This document shows positions 57,034 to 64,000 of a stretch of 64,000 nucleotides of DNA, piece by piece. Source of the stretch: Albidovulum sediminicola (GTDB lineage Bacteria > Pseudomonadota > Alphaproteobacteria > Rhodobacterales > Rhodobacteraceae); the NCBI RefSeq assembly GCF_025751575.1, contig NZ_JAOWLA010000017.1, positions 1-64,000 on the forward strand. The letters are read 5' to 3'. Below the pieces are notes generated by a model. The model worked only from the letters and a program-made list of their open reading frames with translations. It was not told the origin of the DNA and made no database searches. The position numbers were made by a program, and so were the translations under genes. Every line of letters begins with the position of its first letter. Within the stretch, counting starts at the first letter, position 1.

Positions 57034-57279
57034 TCAGCCCCCCGTCATGTAGGGCATCAATACCACTTCGCTGTCCGGGCCGATCTCGGTGAACCAGGCC
57101 TCGCGGTAGATCTTGCCATCAAGCGCGAGCGACACCCCGCGCTTGATCTGCGGTTCCAGCCCGGGGTAGCGGGCGGCGAGTTCGTCCAGAAGCTCCTTGA
57201 ACGTCCGCGCCGCCACTTCCACCTCTGCCTGCCCGTCGGCCGCCGATCGCAGCGTGCCCCAAAGCAGGACCTTCACCAT
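57034..57279 (-). CDS. MoaD/ThiS-family small sulfur-carrier-like protein
   Basis: Product of 81 aa with a ubiquitin-like pattern and a Gly-Gly C-terminus (PYMTGG), the site that is adenylylated and thiocarboxylated in MoaD and ThiS. It begins three bases after the large subunit of the Mo-hydroxylase, so it is almost surely co-transcribed with it. It may supply sulfur for molybdopterin or for the cyanolysable sulfido ligand. A general MoaD elsewhere in the genome is likely. Confidence 0.8.
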   Translation of the reverse strand: MVKVLLWGTLRSAADGQAEVEVAARTFKELLDELAARYPGLEPQIKRGVSLALDGKIYREAWFTEIGPDSEVVLMPYMTGG

Positions 57280-57282
57280 GGC

Positions 57283-59526
57283 TCAGCCCTTCGCTTCGAT
57301 CGCCTTGAGGAGCTTGGGCGGCGACATCGGCAGTTCCGTCATCCGCACGCCCACCGCCCGCGATACCGCGTTCGAGATGGCCGCGAGCGGCGGCACGATC
57401 CCGGTTTCACCGACACCGCGCACGCCGTAGGGGTGCCCGGGGTTCGGGATCTCCAGGATCACCGTGTCGATCATCGGCAGGTCCGAGGCGACCGGGATGC
57501 GGTAGTCGAGGAAGCCGGGGTTCTGAAGCTTGCCGTCGGCGCCGTAGATATATTCCTCGTTCAGCGCCCAGCCGATGCCCTGCACCGCGCCGCCCTGCAT
57601 CTGACCCTCGACGTAGGAAGGATGCACGGCCTTGCCCGCGTCCTGGAAGACCGTGTAGCGCAGCACCTTGGTCGCACCGGTTTCCGGGTCGACCTCGATA
57701 TCGCAAAGGTGCACGCCGAAGCTGACGCCCGCGCCATCGGCGTTGACCTCGTGGTGTCCGCAGATCGGGCCGCCGGTTTCCGCCGACACGGCCGCGATCT
57801 CGGCGAGCGTCATCGGCGGGAACTTCCCGGCATTGGGGCCGGCGGGCACGGCGGCACCATCGACCCATTCCACCGCGTCCTCGTCGATGCCCCAGATCTT
57901 CGCGGCCCGGGAACACATCTTCTGGACGGCGTCGCGCGCGGCCTTGATCGTGGCAAGCCCCACCGCGAAGGTCACGCGGCTGCCATCGGTCACGTCGTTG
58001 TAGCCGAGCGAGGACGTATCCGCGACGATGGTGCGGATCTTGTCATAGGGAATGCCCAGTTCCTCGGCCGCCATCAGGCTGATCGAGGCGCGCGAGCCGC
58101 CGATGTCCGGGTTGCCCTCGGTCACGCCCACGGTGCCGTCGGTATTGACCGAGAGGCTGACGCAGGTATTGCCGCCGAAGTTGAACCAGAAACCGCAGGA
58201 CAGGCCCCGCCCCTGGTTCGGCCCAAGCGGTGCCGCGTAATGCGGGTGCGCCTTCGCGGCTTCCAGCGTCGCCTTCAGGCCGATCTGGTCGAAGGTCGGA
58301 CCGTAGGACGATTTCGTGCCCTTGTCGGCAGCGTTCTTCAACCGCACCGCCAGGGGATCGAGGCCGAAGTGCTGGCAAAGCTCATCCACCACGCTTTCGA
58401 CGGCGTAGATCGACAAGGGTGCCCCCGGTGCGCGATAGGCGCTTTCCTTCGGGCGGTTGGTCATCGCGTTCCAGCCAAGCGTCTGGACGGCCTCCAGGTC
58501 ATAGGCCGCAAACGCCGCCTGGGCGCCGAAGTCGACCGTGCCGCAGTGGAAGGCGCCGCCGGAATAGCGCAGGCGCGCCTGCGCGGCGGTGATGCGGCCA
58601 TCCTTGGTCATGCCGATCTTCACGTCCATCGAGGACGAGACGGTCGGCCCCGTCGCCCGGAAGACCTCATCACGGGTCAGGACGAGCTTCACCGGACGTC
58701 CGGCCTTTTTCGAGAGCGCCAGCGCGACGGGCTCCATGTAGACCATGGTCTTGCCGCCGAAGCCGCCGCCGATCTCGGAGGCGGTCACGCGCAGCTGGCT
58801 GGCCTCCATCCCCAGGATCGCGGCGCAGAGCGTTCGGTAGAAGAACTGGCCCTGGGTGCAGACCCAAAGATCGGCGCGTCCGTCCGAAGTCACCGAGGCC
58901 AGGCAGGCGTTCGGCTCGATATAGCCCTGATGGGTCGCAGCCGTCCTGAAGCTGCGTTCGATGATGTGGTCGGCCTTAGCGAAACCGGCGTCGAGGTCGC
59001 CGTGCCCGAACTCGCAGTGATGGGTCACGTTCTCCGACATGCCGGCGGGCACGTTCTCGAAGGCGCGGCCAGCTTGGACGACCGGCGCGCCGGGCTTCAT
59101 CGCCTCATCGACATCGGTGACGTGGGGCAGGACCTCGTAATCGACCTTGATCAGGTTCAGCGCGGCCTTGGCGGCGGCGAGGCTGGTGGCGGCGACGGCG
59201 GCGACGGCGTGGCCGTCATAAAGCGCCTTTTCGCGCGCCATGCAGTGATCCTGCACGTCGAGGAGGAAGGCATCCTCCGGCACGCCGAAATCGGCGGCCG
59301 TCACGATGGCCTTGACGCCAGGCAGCGCCTCGGCGGCCGAGGTGTCGATCGCGACGATACGCGCATGGGCATGGGGGCTGCGCAGCACCTTGGCGTGCAG
59401 CATCCCCGGCGCGGTCGCGTCCGCCCCGTACATCGCGCGGCCAGTGACCTTGTCTACCCCGTCGGGGCGGTTGGGCCGGGTGCCGACCTGCTTGAACTCA
59501 CGTTTCTGATAGGCGTCCAGAGCCAT
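57283..59526 (-). CDS. Molybdenum hydroxylase, molybdopterin-binding large subunit
   Basis: Product of 747 aa of the xanthine dehydrogenase/CO dehydrogenase family. The active-site glutamate lies in RGVGETGIVPPLAAI near the C-terminus, and the molybdopterin-contact segments GGGFGGKT and AYRAPGAP are visible. The form I CO-dehydrogenase loop AYRCSFR is replaced by AYRAPG, so it is not a classical CoxL. It oxidises an unknown, perhaps aromatic or aldehyde, substrate. The order is medium (FAD), small (2Fe-2S), large, MoaD-like. Confidence 0.92.
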   Translation of the reverse strand: MALDAYQKREFKQVGTRPNRPDGVDKVTGRAMYGADATAPGMLHAKVLRSPHAHARIVAIDTSAAEALPGVKAIVTAADFGVPEDAFLLDVQDHCMAREKALYDGHAVAAVAATSLAAAKAALNLIKVDYEVLPHVTDVDEAMKPGAPVVQAGRAFENVPAGMSENVTHHCEFGHGDLDAGFAKADHIIERSFRTAATHQGYIEPNACLASVTSDGRADLWVCTQGQFFYRTLCAAILGMEASQLRVTASEIGGGFGGKTMVYMEPVALALSKKAGRPVKLVLTRDEVFRATGPTVSSSMDVKIGMTKDGRITAAQARLRYSGGAFHCGTVDFGAQAAFAAYDLEAVQTLGWNAMTNRPKESAYRAPGAPLSIYAVESVVDELCQHFGLDPLAVRLKNAADKGTKSSYGPTFDQIGLKATLEAAKAHPHYAAPLGPNQGRGLSCGFWFNFGGNTCVSLSVNTDGTVGVTEGNPDIGGSRASISLMAAEELGIPYDKIRTIVADTSSLGYNDVTDGSRVTFAVGLATIKAARDAVQKMCSRAAKIWGIDEDAVEWVDGAAVPAGPNAGKFPPMTLAEIAAVSAETGGPICGHHEVNADGAGVSFGVHLCDIEVDPETGATKVLRYTVFQDAGKAVHPSYVEGQMQGGAVQGIGWALNEEYIYGADGKLQNPGFLDYRIPVASDLPMIDTVILEIPNPGHPYGVRGVGETGIVPPLAAISNAVSRAVGVRMTELPMSPPKLLKAIEAKG

Positions 59527-59527
59527 C

Positions 59528-60004
59528 TCAAGCCCCCCTCATCTCTGCCGCGGCCACCTGTACGGCCCGGATGATCTTGTCATAGCCCGTGCAGCGGCAA
59601 AGATTGCCGGCCAGCCAGTAGCGCAGTTCCTCGTCCGTGGGATCGGGGTTCTTTTCCAGAAGCGACTTGGCCGCAACCAGAATGCCGGGCGTGCAGACGC
59701 CGCATTGCAGGGCAGCGTGTTCGATGAAGGCGCGCTGCAGGGGATGAAGCGTCTCACCCTCCGCCATGCCCTCGATGGTGGAGATCTCGGCCCCCTCGGC
59801 CTCGGCCCCCAGCACGAGGCAGGAACAGACGAGCCGCCCGTTCACCGTCACCGAACAGGCGCCGCAGTCGCCCGTGCCGCAGCCCTCCTTGGAGCCGGTC
59901 AGGCCCAGGCGGTTGCGCAGCACGTCCAGAAGCGTCTCATCCGGGGTGCAGATGAACTCGGCAGGATCGCCATTGATGGTCGTGGAAACCTGGATCGTCT
60001 TCAT
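59528..60004 (-). CDS. Molybdenum hydroxylase, 2Fe-2S small subunit
   Basis: Product of 158 aa. The plant-ferredoxin-type cluster motif is KEGCGTGDCGACSVTVNGRL with a further cysteine, and the second cluster is bound by QCGVCTPG and LCRCTGY. It passes electrons from the Mo site to the FAD subunit. Overlaps the FAD-subunit gene by four bases and starts the large subunit after one base. Confidence 0.95.
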   Translation of the reverse strand: MKTIQVSTTINGDPAEFICTPDETLLDVLRNRLGLTGSKEGCGTGDCGACSVTVNGRLVCSCLVLGAEAEGAEISTIEGMAEGETLHPLQRAFIEHAALQCGVCTPGILVAAKSLLEKNPDPTDEELRYWLAGNLCRCTGYDKIIRAVQVAAAEMRGA

Positions 60005-60864
60005 GCTTTCGCTCCCGCGCGGTCATAGGCGATGCGGGCGGCGCGCTTGGCCATGACGCCCGCCGTCCTGGTACGGAACTCGATGGTTCCGCGCTTGTCA
60101 TCGATGGGTTTGCAGATCGCCTCGCAGGCGGCGGCCATGCGGGCAAGCGTTTCGTCGTCGAGCCGGGTACCGGTGATCACCTTCCCGGCCTCTTCGGCCA
60201 GAAGGACGGTCGGGGCCACGGCGCCCAGCGCCACGCGGGCGCTTTCGACCGTGCCGTCCGCCGCCAGCACGAGGCTGACCCCGGCGGAGGCCACGGCGAT
60301 GTCCATCTCGGTCCGCGGGATGAAGCGCAGATAGGCGTCGGCGGCGCGCGCGGGACGCGCGGGCAGGAAGATCGAGGTCACGATCTCTCCCTTGGACAGC
60401 GTCGTGCGGCCGGGCCCGGCGGGAATGTCGCGGATCGGCACGTCGCGGGTCCCGTTCGGGCCCTGAACGCGCGCAACCGCCGCCGCCGCGACGAGCGAGG
60501 GCACCGCATCGCCCGCAGGCGAGGCGTTGCAGAGGTTGCCCGCCATCGTGGCGCGGCCCTGCACCTGGGTGGAGCCGATCAGGTTGAACCCCTCGACCAC
60601 GCCCGGCCACATGGCGCAGACGCCCGCATGTTCGCCCAGTTCGGCGCCCGAAACCGCGGCGCCGACGCGGAAGCCCCCGGCCTCGGGCGTGATGTCCCGC
60701 ATTCCGGCAATGCGCTTGATATCGACGACGAGGTCGGGCTCGACCATGCCGGACTTCATCTGGACCAGAAGGTCCGTGCCACCGGCCAGAACGCGCGCCG
60801 TGCCGGAATGACCGGCAAGAAGCGCAACGGCCTCATCCGCCGTTTTCGCAGCCACATATTGCAT
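60001..60864 (-). CDS. Molybdenum hydroxylase, FAD-binding medium subunit
   Basis: Product of 287 aa. FAD-binding segments LAGGTDLLVQMKSGM near the N-terminus and TIAGNLC-like ATMAGNLCNASPAGD are typical of CoxM-type subunits. The start at 60864 gives MQYVAAKTADEAVALLAGHS; an upstream in-frame extension to 60945 is not supported. It is the first gene of the operon. Confidence 0.94.
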   Translation of the reverse strand: MQYVAAKTADEAVALLAGHSGTARVLAGGTDLLVQMKSGMVEPDLVVDIKRIAGMRDITPEAGGFRVGAAVSGAELGEHAGVCAMWPGVVEGFNLIGSTQVQGRATMAGNLCNASPAGDAVPSLVAAAAVARVQGPNGTRDVPIRDIPAGPGRTTLSKGEIVTSIFLPARPARAADAYLRFIPRTEMDIAVASAGVSLVLAADGTVESARVALGAVAPTVLLAEEAGKVITGTRLDDETLARMAAACEAICKPIDDKRGTIEFRTRTAGVMAKRAARIAYDRAGAKA

Positions 60865-61012
60865 AAGATCGCTCTCTTCCTGTTGGTCCCGGTTCCCCTC
60901 GCAAAGTGCGAGCGCCGCGCAGGCCGCTCCATGGCACCATGACAAGAGCCGGGAAGCTCTGCCTGGCCACGTTAGAGCGGGCTTCCAATCGCGTCAACGC
61001 GGTCTGAGCGCG

Positions 61013-61783
61013 TCATCGCGTAGCGGCGAAGGGCCTGACTTCGATCCCCTCGGAGAGCAGGTTTTCCCGCACCGACCGTGCGATCCGAACGGCCGTCGCC
61101 CCGTCCCCGTGCAGGCAGATCGTGTCGATGCGAGTGGGGATGTGCTTGCCGCTCTCGGTGATGATCGCGCCCGCCTTCACCATGGCGGCGATCCGTGGCC
61201 CGGCGACGTCCGGATCATGGATGACCGCGCCCGGCAGGCTGCGGTCAACCAGCGTCGCGTCGTCGTTATAGGCGCGGTCGGCAAAGATCTCCCCCGCCCA
61301 GTAGCAGCCCAGTTCGCGCACCGCCTCTTGCTGAGCGGTGGCGGCCAGCACCATGACGATGATGTCGGGGGCGATGTCCAGCGCCGCCTCGTAGCAGGCG
61401 CGGGCCATGGCGGGGTCCTCCGCCGCCATGTTGGCCATCGCGCCGTGAAGCTTCAGGTGCCGCACCTCGCCACCCGCGGCCTTTGCCATCGCCTGCGCGG
61501 CGCCAAGCTGGTAGCGCACGAGGTTGCGCAGCGTCTCCTTGGGCAGATGCATCCGCCGGCGTCCGAAACCCTGAAGATCGGCAAAGCCCGGATGCGCGCC
61601 GACCCCCACGCCCCGCTTCACCGCGATCCGCATGGTCGCGGCCATCACATCTGGGTCGCCCGCGTGAAAGCCGCAGGCGATATTGGCCGATGAGACGATG
61701 TCGAGAAGCGTCTCATCCTCCCCCATCTTCCAGGGGCCGAAGCTTTCGCCCATGTCGGCGTTCAGATCGACGGACCGTGTCAT
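61013..61783 (-). CDS. pxpA: 5-oxoprolinase subunit A (LamB/YcsF family)
   Basis: Product of 256 aa. With PxpB and PxpC it hydrolyses 5-oxoproline to glutamate using ATP. The start MTRSVDLNADMGESFGPWKM and the metal-site-like stretches NIACGFHAGDP and GAHPGFADLQGFGRR are family marks. It follows pxpC by 12 bp. Confidence 0.94.
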   Translation of the reverse strand: MTRSVDLNADMGESFGPWKMGEDETLLDIVSSANIACGFHAGDPDVMAATMRIAVKRGVGVGAHPGFADLQGFGRRRMHLPKETLRNLVRYQLGAAQAMAKAAGGEVRHLKLHGAMANMAAEDPAMARACYEAALDIAPDIIVMVLAATAQQEAVRELGCYWAGEIFADRAYNDDATLVDRSLPGAVIHDPDVAGPRIAAMVKAGAIITESGKHIPTRIDTICLHGDGATAVRIARSVRENLLSEGIEVRPFAATR

Positions 61784-61795
61784 CGGGGCTCCTCC

Positions 61796-62803
61796 TCAGG
61801 TGTCGTGTGCCGAAATCATGCCGTCGATCAGACGGTAGGACAGAAGGTCGGGGATCTCGCGCGGGTCGCGGATGGCGGGGCGCGGGCGGCGGGGCAGGTC
61901 CCGCAGCATCATGCGGTGGCGCCGCTCGGCCTCCAGCGCCTCGTCAAAGCCGACGAAGCGAAAGCGCAGCCGCGCGCCGGGGCCTGCCTGGGCCATCGCG
62001 GGAAGGTCCGCCGGTATGACGGTGCCAAGGCGGGGATAACCGCCCGTCGTCTGGCATTCCGGCAAGAGAACGAAGGGCGTGCCATCGCCGGTCACCTGGA
62101 TGTCGCCGGGCACGATGACCTCCGACAGGATCGAAAGCTGCCGGTCGGCGGCGAACCCCGCGCCCGCCATCGTCAGGCGCACGCCCATCCGGTTGGCGCG
62201 GTCGTCGCGGGTGAACTCTGTCGCCTCGAACCGCTCGCGTTCCTCGGGCGCGAAAAGCGCGGTCTGTGCGCTGTGGACGATCCGGATCATGCCGCCCGAA
62301 AAGCGGTCTTCGACATCAAGGATCAGGCCGGCCTCGGTGCGGGGATCGGGCCCAAGCGGCAGGCGCGCGCCTGCCTGAACGGGCGCCCCGATCCCCGCCA
62401 CCAGATGCGCCGCCCGCGACCCCAGGACCGGCTCCGTCGCGATGCCACCGCCCAGGTGCAGGTATCCGTAGGCCCCACGCTCGGCGCCGCCGACGGTCAG
62501 AACTTGTCCCGGCACGATCAGGTGGGAGGCACTCCAGGCGATCGCCTTGCCGTCGATATCGGCGCGCATCGGCGCGCCGGTCAGGGCGAAGCGCGCCGGT
62601 TCCGTGACCGCGAACGCCCCGCCGAAGCCCGCCATTTCCAGGGCGGCCAGATCCCCCGCCTGGCCCAGGAGCGCCGCACCCTCGGCCAGCGCGACGGGAT
62701 CGGCAGCACCCCCCCGCGACAGCCCCTGCATCAGCATCCCCGGGCGGCCGGTATCCTGCACCGTGACCGCGGGACCCGCGCGGCTGACGATGAGCTCCCT
62801 CAT
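61796..62803 (-). CDS. pxpC: 5-oxoprolinase subunit C
   Basis: Product of 335 aa, KipA/AHS2-like. It has AVTVQDTGRPGMLMQGLSRG near the N-terminus and VLPECQTTGGYPRL-like LLPECQTTGGYPRLGTVIPA in the middle, family hallmarks. It is the partner of PxpB. Its start overlaps the pxpB stop by four bases. Confidence 0.94.
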   Translation of the reverse strand: MRELIVSRAGPAVTVQDTGRPGMLMQGLSRGGAADPVALAEGAALLGQAGDLAALEMAGFGGAFAVTEPARFALTGAPMRADIDGKAIAWSASHLIVPGQVLTVGGAERGAYGYLHLGGGIATEPVLGSRAAHLVAGIGAPVQAGARLPLGPDPRTEAGLILDVEDRFSGGMIRIVHSAQTALFAPEERERFEATEFTRDDRANRMGVRLTMAGAGFAADRQLSILSEVIVPGDIQVTGDGTPFVLLPECQTTGGYPRLGTVIPADLPAMAQAGPGARLRFRFVGFDEALEAERRHRMMLRDLPRRPRPAIRDPREIPDLLSYRLIDGMISAHDT

Positions 62804-63552
62804 CCGATGGCCTCCACCACGGCACCGCCATCGCCACTGGCGTCGGCGGCGCGAATCGCCTCGAACGCCTCGCGGCTGACGGCGGGGAAGACCAGTTCAT
62901 CCCCCGGCCTCAGCGGAAAGGGCTCCTCGCTTTCGGGCCGGAAGGCGCGGAAGGCGGTCTGGCCGATATGGCGCCAGCCGGTTGGCGTCGCGGCCGAGAA
63001 CAGCACGAATTGCCGGATCGCCACCACCAGCGCCCCCTCCGGCACGCGGCGGGTCAGGGCGACCTGCCGGGGAATGTCCCAAGCCGGGGGCAGTTCCCCC
63101 AGATAGGGCTGGCCCGGCGCGAAACCGATGGTCAGCACCCGAACGGTCGCCTGCGACAGTTCCGCCACCGCATCGGCCACGGACATGCCTGCCGCGGCGG
63201 CGGCCTCCTCCAGTTGCGGGGCAAGATCGGTGCCGTAGACGGTCGGAATGCGCCAGCGGCGCCGGTTGGCGGGCAGCGCCGCACCATACCAGTCCTGGCG
63301 TTCGAGCAGGGCCGCAAGGCGCGCGCGCAGATCGGCGGGCGCGACCGACAGCGGATCGAACCGCAGAAACACCGAGGCGAGCGAGGTCGAGGTTTCCTCC
63401 ACCCCCGGCCAGGTCTCGCGCTCGACCGCCGCGCGAAAGGCAAGCGCGGCCCGGTTCGCGGGCTCCGACAGGCGGTCGGCAAAGCTGACCAAAAGGCCGC
63501 CGAGGCCCAGCGTGCGGATCGCCGGATATCCGCCCCCCATCGCCATCGTCAC
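62800..63552 (-). CDS. pxpB: 5-oxoprolinase subunit B
   Basis: Product of 250 aa, KipI/AHS1-like. Conserved segments VLTIGFAPGQPYLGELPPAW and RRVPEGALVVAIRQFVLFSA are visible. The first Met is at 63552, with further Met codons three and five residues in, so the start is slightly uncertain. First gene of pxpB-pxpC-pxpA; divergent from motB with a 124-base gap. Confidence 0.93.
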   Translation of the reverse strand: MTMAMGGGYPAIRTLGLGGLLVSFADRLSEPANRAALAFRAAVERETWPGVEETSTSLASVFLRFDPLSVAPADLRARLAALLERQDWYGAALPANRRRWRIPTVYGTDLAPQLEEAAAAAGMSVADAVAELSQATVRVLTIGFAPGQPYLGELPPAWDIPRQVALTRRVPEGALVVAIRQFVLFSAATPTGWRHIGQTAFRAFRPESEEPFPLRPGDELVFPAVSREAFEAIRAADASGDGGAVVEAIG

Positions 63553-63676
63553 CCTCCGCTACTGACCCGCCCAAGACATAGCACCCGGCAGCACAGAGTA
63601 AACCCGGCGCGGTTAGCCCCGCGTTAGGGCTTTGCCGCTAGGTTCGGCCCTGGGGTGAAGGAAAGGAACTGGTGGG

Positions 63677-64000
63677 ATGGCAGGGCGCAACGATGCGGCG
63701 CCGGTCATCATCAAGCGCAAGAAGGTCGTCAACGGCGGCGGGCACCACGGCGGGGCGTGGAAGGTCGCCTATGCCGATTTCGTCACCGCCATGATGGCCT
63801 TCTTCATGCTGATGTGGCTGCTCAACGCAACGACGGAGAAGCAAAGAAAGGGGATCGCGGACTATTTCAGCCCAACGATCCCGCTCAGCCGGATCTCGGG
63901 CGGGGGCGACGGGTCCTTCGGCGGGGAAAGCGTCTTTTCAGAGGACCAGATTGCCCAGAACGGCACCGGCGCATCAAGCGCCAAGCCGTCTGAGGAACGG
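63677..64000 (+). CDS. motB: Flagellar motor protein MotB, N-terminal part, cut by window edge
   Basis: 108 codons are visible from ATG 63677, preceded by AAAGGAA about ten bases upstream. The cytoplasmic start (MAGRNDAAPVIIKRKKVVNG) leads into one membrane helix AYADFVTAMMAFFMLMWLL with the proton-channel aspartate (Asp33) that is essential for torque in MotB. FSPTIPLSR follows. The OmpA-like peptidoglycan-binding domain must lie beyond the window. Confidence 0.95.
   Translation, partial: MAGRNDAAPVIIKRKKVVNGGGHHGGAWKVAYADFVTAMMAFFMLMWLLNATTEKQRKGIADYFSPTIPLSRISGGGDGSFGGESVFSEDQIAQNGTGASSAKPSEER

Noticed and set aside
57013-59574. Plus-strand open frame of about 850 codons opposite the Mo-hydroxylase large subunit
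   Set aside because: Antisense shadow; the minus-strand protein has clear family motifs throughout.

Overview
The window is GC-rich DNA from an alphaproteobacterium, most likely a member of the Rhodobacteraceae (Rhodobacter/Rhodovulum/Defluviimonas type). This rests on the str-S10 and tuf-trnW-secE-nusG-rpl-rpoBC layout, the protein sequences, the EtfBA and twin-transmembrane/PduO-type cobalamin genes, and MotB. No genus can be fixed from the sequence alone.

Positions 1-25,600 are the translation and transcription core, all on the minus strand. Read in the direction of transcription, the right-hand block is: tuf (second copy), tRNA-Trp(CCA), secE, nusG, rplK, rplA, a SAM methyltransferase, rplJ, rplL, rpoB, rpoC. 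After a terminator and an EamA-type exporter gene comes the str-S10 block: a strong promoter, then rpsL, rpsG, fusA, tuf (first copy), rpsJ, rplC, rplD, rplW, rplB, rpsS, rplV, rpsC, rplP. The S10 series stops after rplP. A terminator follows, and then the end of an IS3-family insertion sequence at the window edge, where rpmC-rpsQ would be expected. The two tuf genes appear identical, with sharp boundaries.

Positions 25,600-31,750 hold unrelated single genes: a lipoprotein, an orphan cytochrome P450, a secreted Gly-Gly-Glu repeat protein coupled to a PiuC-like Fe(II)/2-oxoglutarate hydroxylase, and parC.

Positions 32,100-46,600 are the accessory region of most interest. On the plus strand lie a membrane Ser/Thr kinase with a PDZ-like extracytoplasmic half, an FHA protein, a PP2C phosphatase, and three tandem secreted proteins that join a LysM domain to a solute-binding domain. 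Converging on them from the minus strand are a 148-aa protein, a dynamin-like GTPase, a second GTPase, a Roadblock-like protein, a 248-aa protein, and a third GTPase with a degenerate G3 motif. Tandem hairpins separate the two sets. There are no T6SS structural genes and no ABC permease genes. I infer a phospho-signalling and GTPase system for the cell envelope or for polarity; its function is not established by the sequence.

Positions 46,700-64,000 are metabolic and housekeeping genes: an SDR, a twin-transmembrane protein with a PduO-type adenosyltransferase, etfB-etfA, an asparaginase, dapD, a PLP-dependent dehydratase, a LOG-family protein, a YcaQ-like protein, an RHH protein, rlmN, a three-subunit molybdenum hydroxylase with its own MoaD-like protein, the 5-oxoprolinase genes pxpB-pxpC-pxpA, and the start of motB at the right edge.
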